Source of the DNA: Carya illinoinensis
Taxonomy: Eukaryota; Streptophyta; Magnoliopsida; Fagales; Juglandaceae
DNA: 64,000 bases
Direction: 5' to 3'
NCBI RefSeq assembly: GCF_018687715.1
Contig: NC_056755.1
Coordinates: forward strand, 21,855,501 to 21,919,500
Shown: positions 1-12,492 of the stretch, in pieces
How positions within the stretch are numbered: position 1 is the first letter of the stretch
How the letters are laid out: each line of letters opens with the position of its first letter
Notes under the pieces: generated by a model
Database searches by the model: none
Told to the model about the DNA's origin: nothing
What the model saw: only the letters and a program-made list of their open reading frames with translations
Translations under genes and position numbers: made by a program

Positions 1-54
1 CCAAAAATAACAATATGCAATCCAAAATGTTGAAAGAGTCCTAAACTTTTATAC

Positions 55-1025
55 CTTCAGGTCAGGATCGAGCTCTCCAGCCAAAGCCAGCAAGAGCGTG
101 GTCTTTCCAGAACTTGGAGGACCCAAAAGTAGCGTCATTCTATGTGAAAACGTCACACACGAACCATGTTAAAAGAGTAAAACAAAAGTTCTAACCCTGA
201 GGGTGAAATATTAAAGAGGGAGATTATCAAACATTGAGAAGTCATTCAGATAATCGGAACAAGGACTGCCTCCTCACCTGCTTGGCTTGATGACCCCACT
301 AACATCTTGAAGGATGGACAAATGCTTCTTTCTACTTGGAAGAATATGAAGATAATTCAAGAAACCCTTCAAAATCAAAGGACAAAGTAAATTGTATAAA
401 ACTAATGACAATGGAAAGCGTCAATATTTGTACAGTATTAAAAAAAGGATTACATATTTACACAATGTTAATTACCTCAAGAATGTTAAAGGAGAAATTG
501 AAGAATGTAGGTAGAGCTCTGCTTCCAACATGAGCATCTGCCTCAACTTTTAAATTCTCGAATCGGACTTCAATTGTCGGAAGAGTGATTCCTACTCTGA
601 GAAATTGAATTTAAAAAAAAAAAAAAAAACATTACTGAAAATTCATATTAAACATACTTTAAAAAAAAAATGTTGGATAAACAGAATGAACAAAACCTAC
701 ATAAATATAAATAACATTAAAGTTACCTGTCGAGACGATCCTTGAGCTTTTGCAAGAACTTCTCATTATCCTCTTCGGGGACCTTCAACAACCTCTCCAT
801 TAAACTCTTCTTTTCCTGAACTCCAAGATCATGTATATTGATTTCACTGGCCTCGCCTTGCGGCGTAGTCAGCAAACCTTTCTTCAGACGATTGAAAGTA
901 GGAAGCTTCTGTAGCGCTGCCCATTTAAGAGCTTCTTCGTCTTCTTCTTCCAGTGAAGACCTTGAGAAAACTTCCATGGTATTGTTTCTCCATATCGACG
1001 CGTTGTAAATATCACCACTCTCCAT
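55..1025 (-). CDS. Full-size ABCG (pleiotropic drug resistance, PDR1-like) transporter, 5' part only
   Basis: N-terminal 198 residues of a plasma-membrane ATP-driven exporter of the plant PDR subfamily, which normally has about 1,430 residues. Four exons join in frame with GT-AG introns: 727-1025, 476-596, 278-366 and 55-139. Exon 1 carries the PDR N-terminal signature ([19 protein letters not shown]). Exons 2 and 3 carry the conserved [11 protein letters not shown] and LHILPSRKK stretches. Exon 4 holds the Walker A motif GPPSSGKT at residues 176-183 of the first nucleotide-binding domain. The next intron begins at position 54 and the rest lies outside the window. The ATG at 1025 is the first in frame and begins the typical N-terminus. 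No stop or frameshift is seen, so the gene is probably functional. The transported substrate cannot be told from this part. Confidence 0.93.
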
Positions 1026-1162
1026 TGTAGAATTTGTTGGAAATGCAAGTAAATAAAGGCGAAGATTTCAGAAACGGAACCCGGAAAGGCAGAAATGGGT
1101 TACCAATTATGGTTCGCTGGGTTTTGTTCTTTCTCCCTTCAATGAAGATTGTTTGGGTGCCG

Positions 1163-1170
1163 TATTTATA
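1163..1170 (-). promoter_or_regulatory. TATA box of the PDR gene
   Basis: On the minus strand the sequence reads CTATAAATACG, about 138 nt upstream of the ATG at 1025. This spacing suits a transcription start near 1130 and a leader of roughly 100 nt. The assignment rests on motif and position only. Confidence 0.55.
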
Positions 1171-1740
1171 GAGAGGTTGAAGTCCATACATGGTGGCTTT
1201 AGAAGTGCCAAAGATAGGAACGGCAGATTTGATAGTGAAATATCTTTCGAAGTAACAGTTGTTCATTGATTCTGAAACAACGAAAATTCATGATTTCTTT
1301 AAAATCGCACGTCTCTTTTGAGACGCGGGACACTGCTGAAATAACGGAATACGTCGCCGTACCTCGGCTGGCAAACTGATCCTGATCATCCTGCATGTCT
1401 CTTTGTTCACGTTAACATTGTTAGGTGATTAAAATAAATAAATAAAATAAAGAATTCTTCAATTTTATAAAATACATGACGTCACGGGTGACAATAACTG
1501 AAAACCAAATCTTGTCAGACTGATTCATTCTCCACCACCCTAACTACCGAGAATTGCACAAAATTAAGAAGATGAGACCAAAACATAAGAAGACTGCCCC
1601 TTGACGTTGGTATATATTTATATTTTTTGAAATATTATAAATATGTATTTATTATAATAATATCTGATAAAGAAACCAAGATAATAAAAATAGGAACTTG
1701 GCGGTGACTCTATTTCAATAGTAGTTGTCTTGATTGAACG

Positions 1741-1892
1741 TCATCGATGATGTCACCATGCATATATACCAACATAATATCAGATAAAGAAACTAACATA
1801 TACCAACATATGATGTCACCTCCCACGAAAAAAAACACACATATGATGTCACCACGTCATCGATGATGTCACCCATGCATGTATGCCAACAT
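1741..1892. repeat. Duplicated block upstream of the PDR gene
   Basis: A block of about 37 bp beginning CGTCATCGATGATGTCACC occurs at about 1740-1775 and again at about 1856-1892, with a few differences. A shorter ATGATGTCACC copy lies between them near 1810. The repeat contains TGACATCA and TGACG-like sequences on the minus strand, about 0.7-0.85 kb upstream of the PDR start codon. Confidence 0.5.
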
Positions 1893-3215
1893 ATATATCG
1901 CGCGCAGTCACGTACTTTTGCTTCTCACTCTATAATTAAGTCATACACATCATCGTTTACCTCATCACATATATATATATATATGACATGTGACGTACAC
2001 TGTATATGGGCGAAAGTGAAAATGCAGCCAGCCATACATGATAACCAGTCAATAGATAACGTCCTAATATATATTGCAACCTCACCATACGCTGGACTTT
2101 TGAGTTAATTCTGACTTAAGATGTGTTTGGTTATTAAATTTAATTTAATTATTGAAAGAATTTATTATTTTTTTAATTTTTAATAAAAAATTAAATTCAT
2201 TACAATTTACTTTATACATTTCAACTTAAAAAATTAAACTCATTTTAATTTAAACAAATTTAAATTCATCTCAATTTAATATATAAAATATTATTATTTA
2301 TCATTTAATTAGACTCATCTCAATTTCTAATAAACAGTAATTGCCTCTATACTTTGAGAAGAGAAATGCATGCCTAGCTGTCGTCTGGGTGGACACGTTA
2401 TTTTCCCAAAGTTGAAGTTTTCCGACTCCCGTACGCACGTGGGTCATATTTTTCGTCCATGTATATTATATATGGTGAGTATTAATTAGGTAAATTATAA
2501 AATCTCCTTAATTAATTTTCTCTACAATCATATATAAATGAAATTAAATCATGAGATGAACTGTGACAACTAATTACTCTAATTATGCGAGTAAATTCAT
2601 AATTAATATATACGATCTTATGACGATAATTTTAATTTATCCCACTTAAATTAGCCGCTACCATCATAAAAAAGTAATTAGCCAGTACCCCTACTAGTAC
2701 TGCTGCTGTACAACTGTCAACTTTTCCTCTTTAAATTACGCTTCATGTGGTTTCTTTTTTCGGCATATCAACTTTACTTTTTTCAAGTCACAGGCCCCTC
2801 GGGAGGTCGCCGGGGTTGGTGGCAAAGGTCAAAACTTTAAGATGTTTGACCGTGCAAAACTTTAGACCCGGCCTCTTTCTCTCTCCTTTGAAAAATATAA
2901 TGAGTTTTTATATTTATAATTCTCACATACCCCACACTATATTTATATTTATTTTTATTTTTAAAATTTTTTTAAAATTTGTTTTGATTTTATTCTTTCT
3001 TAAATTAATTTATTTCTTCTACTTATTATCCATACACTACATATTTAATAAGAAAAAAAAATTATATTTAATGTTTAGTGTAAAAATAATGAGTAGAATT
3101 TTTTCAATTATAAATAATAAACGATTACCGACGGAAGCATGAGGTACAAACTCCGGTCTTGCTCACAATCAGGTTTCCAACCAATTACTAATGTTTTCTT
3201 GTTTTAAAAGAAAGG
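1893..3215. other. AT-rich non-coding region
   Basis: No gene is recognised. It contains a short (AT)n tract near 1968-1984 and a 2119-2340 segment of repeated AATTTAAATT-like sequence starting GTGTTTGGTTATT, which resembles the MITE families elsewhere in the window but has no clear ends. The longest ORF (2747-3142) is low-complexity and looks spurious. Confidence 0.5.
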
Positions 3216-3228
3216 AAATAATACAATT

Positions 3229-4911
3229 TCAAAACAAGTTTAAGATTCAATGGAGGAGTCATAAGCAACATGACAGAAAGATTCAATAGAGGAAATAGTC
3301 CAGAATAGGTGATACAAAAGCTATGAGAGGGTTGGTGTTTAGAAATATTGACTCATTTTATAAACCTTTGTTGGTGAAACAGAAGTGGAGACTTTTACAA
3401 CAACCTCATTCTTTTGTTGCTAAAATTCTGAAAAACAAATATTTTCAGGCATGTAAATGTGATGCAAGCACAAGTTGGCCTTAGACCATCTTTTATTTGG
3501 AAAAGTTTGGTCTCATCTTTGGATATGTTAAAAGAAGGTGTAGCTTGGAGGGTGGGTTTTGGTTCTAAAATAGGATATAAAAAGATAAATGACTTCCTTT
3601 ACCTGTGTTAAAAAGGGTCCAATCTCCAGTTTCTGTTTTAAATGAAAAAGCAACAATGGAGCAGTTATTGGATGGGGAGACTAGTTCAAGGAACAGATGT
3701 TTGGTATATAAGATCTTTAATGCTCAAGAGCCAAAAGTCATTAGCAATATAGCTGTTAGTAAATGTGGAGTAGAGGATACCAAGGGGTCTAAAGATGACA
3801 AATTTAGTGTAAAATCAATTTATCATTAGGCAATGCAGAAGAATTACCATTTGAAGGGGGAGTGTTCAAGGATGAACTCTAAGGAGCAGGCTTGGAAATA
3901 CTTATGGAAGCTCAAGGTTCCTGGCTATATACAGCACTTTTTTTGGAGAGCACGTCATGACTCTTTACCTATAAAGTCTAATTTGTTTGTGAGAAAGGTG
4001 GTTAAGGTTTCATTGTACCCTATCTATGAGAGAGAGTAGGAATAAACTCTTCGTGCAATGTGATCTTGTCCAGTTGCTAACGATGTATGAGGGGAGAATC
4101 GAAGTCCATTAAGGAAGTGGCCTACTCAAATGGATAGTTTCTGGCAATTATGGCAGCATGTGACTTGCAAGTTATAGAGTGAGGAGATTGAATGTCTAGC
4201 AGCTATACTAAGGAGCATTTGGGTTAAAAGGAATGCTTTAATATTTTAGGATAGGTTTGATAAACCAAACTATGTAGTTCATAAAGCATTGAAGACAATT
4301 GAGGATTATAATGCTGCTCCAATTACACCAAACCAATTGCAAGCTTATGCAATTTCAAGAGAGTTGGCTGACATGAATCAATTGAAGGTTAATTGGGATG
4401 GAGCAGTGGACACAAAGATGAAGAAATCTAGACCAGAAGTCATTATCAGGGATGACAGTGTTGAAGTTCAAGTAACTCTATGTGCAAACATAAAGGCAAA
4501 TTTACAACCCTTCGTAGCTGAAGCAATGGCTTTGAGGAGGGCTATGTTGCTTTGTACAGAGTTGGATTTCTCGAGTGTGCTATTTGAAGGTGATTGCAAT
4601 GAGCTAGTTATTGCTATTTCAACATCTATAACAAACTTTTTAGAGGCAGTTGTTATGATACATGACATTAAGCAATTGATGCATAACAAGTATGGTTGGC
4701 AGGTTTGCTTAAATTATAGAGAAACCAACAAAGTAGCTCACATGTTGGTTAAATATGCACTTACTATAGAGGGAGAACGTGTTTGAATGGAGGACTGCCC
4801 CATTCATGTATTGAATGATGTGATACATGATCATTGTAATTGAAATTTATTAATGATAATTGTTATTCCGTTTCAAAAAATAAAAAATAAAATAAAATAA
4901 CAAGTTCAAGA
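3229..4911 (+). mobile_element. 5'-truncated plant L1-type LINE
   Basis: The 3' part of a non-LTR retrotransposon. It ends in an A-rich (TAAAA)n-like tail at 4875-4900. The 13-bp direct repeat AAATAATACAATT lies at 3216-3228 and 4912-4924, as expected for target-primed reverse transcription. The body begins with degraded sequence downstream of the reverse transcriptase and continues into an RNase H domain. No endonuclease or RT core remains. Confidence 0.85.
3310..4786 (+). pseudogene. LINE ORF2 remnant: zf-RVT region and RNase H domain
   Basis: Broken reading frame of the 3' end of a LINE polyprotein. Recognisable pieces are an FYKPLLVKQKWRLL-like stretch near 3355, a zf-RVT-like segment (WKYLWKLKVPGYIQHFFWRA) near 3895-3955, and a 165-codon open segment (4289-4786) with an RNase H fold. 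In the RNase H part the NWDGA, AEAMALRRA and FEGD motifs retain the D-E-D catalytic set. Several stops and frameshifts lie upstream, so the polyprotein is dead. Confidence 0.8.
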
Positions 4912-4924
4912 AAATAATACAATT

Positions 4925-5606
4925 ACCAATAATATTATAGATCTCTTTTTGTGAAAAAGGGTCTCCCCTAGCTATCTATCTTCATTAATAATCCGATCCC
5001 ATATTCACACAACCACCTCATGTCGCGAGGTTTTTGAAGCTATGATTTCCCAATATTCTAGTATATCTCATCCTCTTATAAATTGGTTTTATCCCATGTG
5101 TGGACCAAAACCTGGCTTCGACGGTGGCATGCACATAGACGGCTGGCTTGGCCCCATCATGTGCCGTTTCCAACCATATATATAAGTAATTAGTACATGA
5201 TGATCATCTGGCCTCCCTTTTCTCATTCCGTGGAGTGTTGGAATTTGTTGTTAGAATATTAATTACGTATCATATTTATATTCATAATATTATTCTGGTA
5301 TATAATTATGACTTACTTAGGGGATGTTTGGACGATAATTTTTTTTTTATAATTTTATTCTCAAACATTATTAATACATAAAATATTTTTAATTTTTAAT
5401 TTTTATTTAATCATTATTCAAACACAAAAATCAATACAATTTTTACAAAGTTCAAGCTAAAAATAAAAGTAAAAAAATTATATTTTTAGATAATTTTTTG
5501 ATTTTATAATATTTCTATTCAATTTTTATCTCTTTTATTTCTTAAAATACATATGTATATGAATTCCATGATCTATGTACACTACACCAGGGATGAGAGA
5601 TGCCGC
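4925..5606. other. AT-rich non-coding region
   Basis: No coding signal is seen. From about 5317 (GGGGATGTTTGGACG) to 5530 the sequence resembles a MITE or other AT-rich repeat, but no matching end or TSD was found. Confidence 0.4.
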
Positions 5607-5687
5607 TTCTTTTAACAACGTACGTTTTTCACCCTTTTTACTTTAAAGTGCATGTCCTAAAAAGGGTGAAAAACGTTGTTAAAAGAA
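5607..5687. repeat. Near-perfect inverted repeat (snap-back hairpin)
   Basis: The arm at 5607-5640 (TTCTTTTAACAACG, then GTTTTTCACCCTTTTTA) is matched by its reverse complement at about 5659-5687. The only difference over about 30 bp is an extra GTAC-like 4-nt bulge in the left arm. The loop is about 18 nt. It could be a minimal snap-back MITE or a small-RNA precursor. No target duplication is evident. Confidence 0.75.
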
Positions 5688-6713
5688 TGGGTTTGTTCTT
5701 TGTTGGATATTGATTATTGTGAACTTTTAATTGTACTCGTAAGTGTGTGAATCGTATGAAATATAGTTTAGCAAGAATGAGGTCACCCGTAAAAACTTAG
5801 GAAATCAATCAAATATAAATTAAATAAATTCAAATCTAGTTCGTAAAAATCGATAAATCAACAAGAAAAAAATAATTTAATAGTTTAATCATAATAAAAG
5901 ACTCAAATAAATTTTAAAGATGCAAATTAATCTAAACAATGAATAAACTATTAACGGATAAGGATATAAGAGTTCGGAATGCATTTCATTAATTTATAAT
6001 AATATATTTTTGATAATTAATTTTTTCCGAACGTCTACACGATAATTTAGAAACCAATATTGTTATCATAGAAAATAATACAATTGTTTAAACCTTTTTT
6101 TTAAAGAAAATATCTAAATAATGTTATTCTTCACTTAAAGATACAAAATCTAATATCTTTTATGATTTATTTTAAAGATATTAGATTTTATTTTAACAAA
6201 ATTATGAGTCAGACTCTAATAAGTTGAAAAATAAATAATTAGAAAAAATATCAATCTTATAAATAATATTACTAATTATCCTCGACTTTAGTTAAAAATT
6301 TAGCTAGACATGTTCAGGAAAATTTAGTTAGAAATATTCATGAAAATAAACTTTAAAATTTGAACATAAATAAACATCAAAATAATATTTTTTAAAATTA
6401 CGAAAAATAAAAATACTATTCGATTAATATTGGTCCCTCACGATCGAGCGAACCGTGTCCATAATGGTCCAAACCAATATATAGGTCCAGCTTCTAGCTA
6501 GCTCGATTAAAATTGCCAGCCCAGCTCAGTACGTAAACAATAGAATTGCATGCATGCTTGGGCTTATCAGAAATTTCTGCACGTGCAGCCTAGATATGCC
6601 ATATATACACCCACCGATCAATATGGGCCGGTTGGTTTTCTTTCAACGGTCCGTCATTAATAATTACTATTGAAAGTACTCGATCGATGCAATCTAGCCG
6701 ATCTTTAATTTCC
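5688..6713. other. AT-rich non-coding region
   Basis: No gene, long ORF or transposon end is recognised. The segment near 6430-6710 is less AT-rich, with GATCGA and CTAGCT motifs, and is the target site of the LINE that follows. Confidence 0.4.
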
Positions 6714-6984
6714 AACAAACAAAATCAGGAAATTCTCCTCTCTTTCTTTTCTCTCGAAAAGAAGAGGTGGTGTGGGAAGGGTGCGATAGGCACGTGAGGG
6801 TGGTTATAACGGCCTTCCAGTTTGTTACAGGGCAAATGAGAGAGAGTTTTTCTGGTAGAAACAGGCGAGGTAGGGGAATTCAGCTCAGAGCTACGGTGGT
6901 TTAGGGAAGGAGGGAGAATAGAAGGCTACGGCAGAGAGGAAGTTATTGTGAGGAAAGAGTGAGCTTCTAATCGGTAGAAGGAGA

Positions 6985-8268
6985 ATGGAGTCACTGGAGG
7001 AGAAATGGAAGTGCCTCAGATTGAGAGAAGAGGAGATAGTCGACATAGAGCTTGAGGATGATCCCTCAACTGAGCTAGTCTACAAAGAACAGCGAAGCCT
7101 GCTGGGAAAGCTATGCTCACCAAGATTGATTAGCAAGGAGGTGCTGGAAGCCACTTTAGCGAAGATCTGGAGACTGAGCAAAGCCGTGAAGTTAGCAGAG
7201 GTAAAATCTAATGTTTTCGCTCTAATGTTTGAGACTATTGCTGATAAATAGAGGGTGTGGGCTGGCAGGCCTTGGTTGTTTGACAAACACTTGCTAGCTC
7301 TTAAGGAATTTGAAGGATATACTCCTTTAAATAGAGTGAAATTTGAATCGGAGAGTTTTTGGTTGAGGATGCATGACTTGCCTCTATCATGTATGACAAA
7401 AAGTCGAGCTGAACAGATAGGGGCCTCCGTGGGTAAGGTCGAAGATGTGGAGGTGCAGGAGGATGGAAGTGGTTGGGGGAACTACATTAGAGTACAGTTG
7501 CATTTAGATTTAACCAAACCAATTGCAAGAGGGAGAACAATTAAGGTCAAAGGATCTAGTTACTGGATTCCTTTTACCTACGAGAAACTACCTAAGATCT
7601 GTTTCTCTTGTGGTTGTATAGTACACGGAGAGGAGGGCTGTTATGGAGGTAATGTTCAGGAGGAGGGTGAAGCTGATCAATATGGCTCATGGTTGCGAGC
7701 TAAACAACTAAACAGAACCAGGGGCTATAGTGGAGGTTTTTGGAGAAGGGAGGATGGAAGTTGGTGGAGGAAGGAGGAAGAAAATATGAATCAAAAAGGG
7801 GTGGGGAATTTTGACAGCAAGAAGAAGAATGAGAGTGAGAAAAGAGGGGTAGGAGCAGAAGATGGGGAGAGGGTCAATAATGAGATATTTAGAAGTCAAG
7901 AGGAGAGAGTAGAAAAAAGTATGGAAGAAGGGAATAAAAATATTGAGGGGGAAGGGGTCGGGAATAAGGCTGGGTTTGTGGCAGAAAATATTTTAAGTGT
8001 GATAGAAAATTATGGAAAAAATGTGGTGATAGTGAAGGGGGGTAAGGTAGGAGGGTGTGGGAATAATGAGATAGAAAACCAACAAGTAAAGAAGGGAGGA
8101 TGGAAAAGAAAGGCCAGAGTAAAAGGGAAGATGGGTGAGGCTGTTTTCTCAGGTGAAATGCAGAAAAAAAAAAGAAGCTGTGAAGGGGGTGGGGCAGGAG
8201 AGGATACAGGCACTAAAAAGAAGGGGAAATGGGGTAGTGGGTGGGAGAGGAGGAAAACTCAAACATGA
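6985..8268 (+). pseudogene. LINE ORF1 protein (DUF4283-like with zinc knuckle), one premature stop
   Basis: A frame of 427 codons interrupted by a single TAG at 7249-7251. Reading through, it encodes an N-terminal DUF4283-like domain (AKIWRLSK, then GRPWLFDKHLL), a typical zinc knuckle CFSCGCIVHGEEGC at about 7602-7643, and a long Lys/Gly/Glu-rich C-terminus. ORF1 proteins of this type bind the element RNA. The ORF ends about 35 bp before the ORF2 ATG. Confidence 0.85.
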
Positions 8269-8302
8269 TGGCGGTGGCTGTTTCTCAGCCCCGCCAAGCA
8301 TT

Positions 8303-11300
8303 ATGAAACTCCTAAGTTGGAACTGTCGAGGGTTGGGGAACCCTCAGACAGTTCAAGATCTCTGCAATATGGCAGAGAAGAATAAACCCAGCTTAGTGTT
8401 CATTATGGAAACTAAGTCTATAAGAAAAAGTTTTGAAAACTTAAAAAAGAGATTAAATAGTGAAGGCTGTTTTGTGGTAGAAGTAGTGGGAAAAGGAGGG
8501 GGTTTGGTACTGTTATGGAATGCTCAAGTGAGAGTGGAAGTGGTAAATTACTCTCAAAGGCATATAAATGTTTGGGTGGAGGAGGAGGAAGAAAAAGGTT
8601 GGTTACTAACCTGTTTCTATGGGCATCCAGAAACTGCAAGAAGAAAAGAGAGTTGGACTTTGTTGAAGTCTTTCAAGCCTCCAAGAGGCATTGGTTGGTG
8701 CATAGTGGGGGATTTCAATGAAATCCTTACAAATGATGAAAAATGGGGGGGAAAAGCAAGGTCAGAAAGTCAAATGGTGATGTTTAGGGAAGTCCTACAG
8801 GAAGGTAATTTGCATGATCTCGGGTGGAAAGGGCATAAGTACACATGGAGTAATTCTCATGGGGATGAATCTTTCACAAAGGAAAGATTGGACAGGGCTA
8901 TAACAAACCATACTTGGATTCAGAATTATAAAGAAACATGGGTTGAGGTATTGGAAGCCAGGACCTCCGATCATAAGCCCCTGCTGATGCACATGATAAA
9001 ACCAGAAAATAGAACGGGGGTTTGGAAGAGAAGCTTCAATTATGAGGCTTCCTGGGCTCTTGAGGAGGACTGTAAGGAGGTTCTACAAGAGGTATGGAAG
9101 AAGAAAGATGCAGAAAGTTCGAGGCCAAATTTAGTCATGGAATTATTGAAAAGAAGTGGGGCTGCTCTACTAAGATGGAGTAAAATAAAGAGGAGGGGGG
9201 GAAACAGAGAGATAGAAGAAAAACAAAAATTTTACAAAACTTACAAAAAGAGGAAAGTAGTTGTAACATTGAAGAGATAAGACAAGTAAAGAAGGAGCTG
9301 AACCTGTTACTGGAGAAAGAAAACATTAGATGGAAACAAAGAGCTAAATGTAATTGGTATAGACATGGAGATAGAAACACTAAATATTTCTATGCATGTG
9401 CCAATCAAAGAAGGAAAAGAAATTTCATTAAGAGTGTATATGATGATGATAACAGGAAGTGGGAGGGGCATCAAAAAATTGAAGAGAATTTCAGGGCATA
9501 TTTTGAGCATTTGTTTCAATCTACAAACCCATGTGAAGAAGATATTGAAGCATGTTTGGGAAGTTTGGTAGCAAAGGTGACACCCAAGATGAATGATAAG
9601 CTTATGAAGAGCTATACTAGAGTGGAGGTGGAACAAGCATTGAAGCAAATGGCACCTCTAAAGGCCCCTGGTCCAGATGGCTTTGGACCATGCTTCTATC
9701 AAAACCATTGGGAGGTGGTATCCGAAGAGGTTTGTTCTTCTGCCCTAGCTTTTTTAAATGGGAACCCTATGGAACCAGCCCTTAACCATACACACATAGC
9801 CCTAATTCCCAAGTGCAAAGAACCAAAAAAAGCTAGTGAGTACAGACCTATAAGCCTATGTAATGTCATGTATAAAATAGTTTCTAAAACTATTTCAAAT
9901 AAGCTTAAAAATGTCATTTCAGCCATTATTTCACCAACTCAAAGTGCCTTCCTGCCAGGAAGGTTGATAAATGATAATATAATGGTGGCTTATGAGGTGT
10001 TGCACTCTATGAAGTTCAGAAAGAGAGGGAGGGAAGGGAGTATGGCTTCAAAATTAGATATGTCAAAAGCTTATGATAGGGTGGAGTGGGCTTTCTTGGA
10101 GGCTGTTATGACTAAGCTAGGCTTCCATAAGGATTGGGTGAAACTAGTTATGAGCTGTGTAAAAACAGTTTCATTTTCTGTACTGATAAATGGATGTCCT
10201 GGGCTTAAGTTCTGGCCTAAAAGGGGTTTGAGGCAGGGGACCCTTTGTCACCCTACCTCTTTATCCTTTGTGCAGAAGGATTGAGTACCCTCTTGAACTC
10301 TTATGAAGACCAAAAGCTGACAAAAGGAGTGCAAGTAGTTAGAGGGGGTACGAGTATAAACCACCTGTTATTTGCTGATGACTGCATTCTCTTTGGAAGA
10401 GCCAAGATAGAAGAATGGAATAGACTGCAAGAAGTGTTGAAAAAATATGAAAAAGCCTCTGGGCAGTTTCTGAATAAAGAAAAAACCTCTGTGTTTTTTA
10501 GTAGTAATACAAGGGAAGGTGATAAAAAGAGGATAGTTGAAGTAGGGGTGGCTGTAGCTTGTGGGAGTTATGAGAAATATTTGGGCCTTCCAACTATGGT
10601 AGGTAGATCCAGCTTCAAAACTTTCAGAGTTTTAAAAGAAAGAATATGGCAGAGGATTACAAGTTGGAAGAACAATTTCTTGTCCCAAGCTGGGAAAGAA
10701 ATATTGATCAAGACTGTTTTACAAGCAATACCCACCTATACTATGCCAGTTTTCAAACTCCCAAGAAAGCTATGCTATAAGATAAACATGCTTTTCTCGA
10801 GATTCTAGTGGGGCAAGCAGCAGGCAAATAAATGCATACATTGGAGGAAATGGGAGAAGTTGGGAGAGCAGAAAAGGAAAGGAGGGTGGGATTCAGGGAC
10901 TTGGAGTCTTTTAATTTGGCTCTTTTAGCAAAGTAAGGTTGGAGGCTTTTAAAGTTTCCATCCTCTTTAGCTAGTGTGATCTATAAAGAGAAATATTACA
11001 AGCACTCCAGTTTCTTGGAAGCTAAACTGAGTTCAAAACCTTCCCTCATTTGAAAAAGTGTATGGGATGCTACAAGCCTTGTAGAAGAAGGTTTAAGGTG
11101 GAGAGTGGGGGATGGCAGTAAGATAAATGTATGGGGCACAAAATGGTTGTCTTCTCCCTCATCTTTCTCTATACAGTCACCAGTTTCTGTTTTGCAGGCA
11201 GATGCAAAAGTTGAAGAACTCATTGACAAGCCAATGGGAGGATGGAATGAGAATAAAATCCGAGCCATCTTTAAGCAAGAGGAAGCTGACTAGATCTTGA

Positions 11301-12439
11301 GAATTCCACTAAGTAGAGGGATGGCAAAAGATAAAATATATTGGGGACTTACAAAGAAGGGAGTGTTCTCAGTGGGCAGTGCATATTACTTACAACTGGA
11401 AAGAAGAAAGAGGGAAAAGGGTGAAAGCTCCTTGAGGGACTATACGGATGAAAGATGGAAGTACATGTGGGATTTAACAGTGCCCAATGTTATAAAGCTA
11501 TTCTTATGGAAGGCTGGAAACGATCTCCTACCTACTAAAGGAAACCTGTTTAAAAGGAAGATAGTGGAAGAAAGGTCATGTCCAGTGTGCAATGCAGAGA
11601 ATGAAACTATAATGCATGTGCTTTGGACCTGCCCTGCTGCAAATGACATATGGGCTGAACCAAAAAGTTTTGTTCATAAGTGGAGCAGAAAAGAAGAAGA
11701 CTTCATGGGGTTATGGGAAAGAATGATGCAGAATTTGAATAAGAACCAAATGGAGGAGGTAGCTATGATACTCAGAAGAGTGTGGTTGCGTAGAAATACT
11801 TTTGTCTTTGAAAAAAAGATGATATGTCCTAAAGGAGCAATAAGGGCAGCAAAGGAAGCTTTATTAGAATACCAGAATGCCCAGGTCCCTCAAACTCTGG
11901 AAAAGCAAGTTCAAAGACCTGCAAGAGAGAAGCAGAAATGGGAAAAACCAGTGGGTGGTTTTGTAAAAGTGAACTGGGATGCTGCCTTAGTAACAAAAAA
12001 GGAAAAAATGGGAGTTGGCATAGTTATAAGGGATGAAGAGGGAGACCCAATGGTGGCTGTATGTGATCAATAGAGTCATGTGGAAGACCCCATGGTGGCA
12101 AAGTGCTTAGCCCTGCGCAAAGCTCTAGAATTATGCATTGATCTTAACATCAGGCAGGTTATATTTGAAGGGGATGCAAAAACTGTTATTATGGCAGTTA
12201 ATAGGGAAGAAGAGGATATGTCAAGCATTGGTTCCGTGATTGAAGATGTAAAGATTCTTTTTAAACAGAATAGAGATTGGAAACTGCAGTTTACACACAG
12301 AGAAAACAATATAGTAGCACACACTTTAGCTAGGAATGCTTTAAGCTTGTTAGAATAGAAAGTTTGGATAGAAGATATGCCAGCCTTCATTGTGAAGGAG
12401 CTGGAATCAGACAAGCTGTATAGAAGAGATATTCATTAA
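8303..12439 (+). pseudogene. LINE ORF2: endonuclease, reverse transcriptase, RNase H (inactivated)
   Basis: Starts at ATG 8303 (MKLLSWNCRGLGNP), the conserved beginning of the APE-type endonuclease. The endonuclease contains GDFNE and SDH motifs (8303 to about 9000). The RT spans about 9640-10700, with PGPDGF, LDMSKAYDRVEW and the catalytic FADD. The zf-RVT part has CPVCNAENETIMHVLWTC near 11580-11633, and RNase H lies at about 11960-12340. Frameshifts fall near 9225, 10237 (one base missing in the GLRQGDPLSPY motif) and 10885. In-frame TAG codons lie at 10806, 11291, 12071 and 12356. In RNase H the expected catalytic Glu of the AEC-like motif reads Lys (AKCLALRKAL). Confidence 0.9.
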
Positions 12440-12492
12440 TGAAATTCTGAGGAATCTTTTCAAAAAAAAAAAAAAAACAAACAAAATCAGGA

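Larger units (their letters stand above)
6731..12475 (+). mobile_element. Full-length plant L1-type LINE with 17-bp TSD
   Basis: A complete 5.7-kb non-LTR retrotransposon. It has a 5' UTR of about 250 bp, ORF1 (nucleic-acid-binding protein), ORF2 (endonuclease, reverse transcriptase, zinc-binding region and RNase H) and a 3' poly(A) tail at 12462-12475. The perfect 17-bp direct repeat AACAAACAAAATCAGGA lies at 6714-6730 and 12476-12492. Both ORFs carry premature stops or frameshifts, so this copy is not autonomous. Its intact length and perfect TSD argue that it is not ancient. Confidence 0.95.

Noticed and set aside
2747..3142. 131-codon ORF rich in Phe, Ile and Lys
   Set aside because: Low-complexity translation of AT-rich DNA, with no domain or splice context.
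5317..5540. Possible MITE starting GGGGATGTTTGGACG
   Set aside because: No matching inverted end or target duplication could be found, so it is only mentioned as AT-rich DNA.
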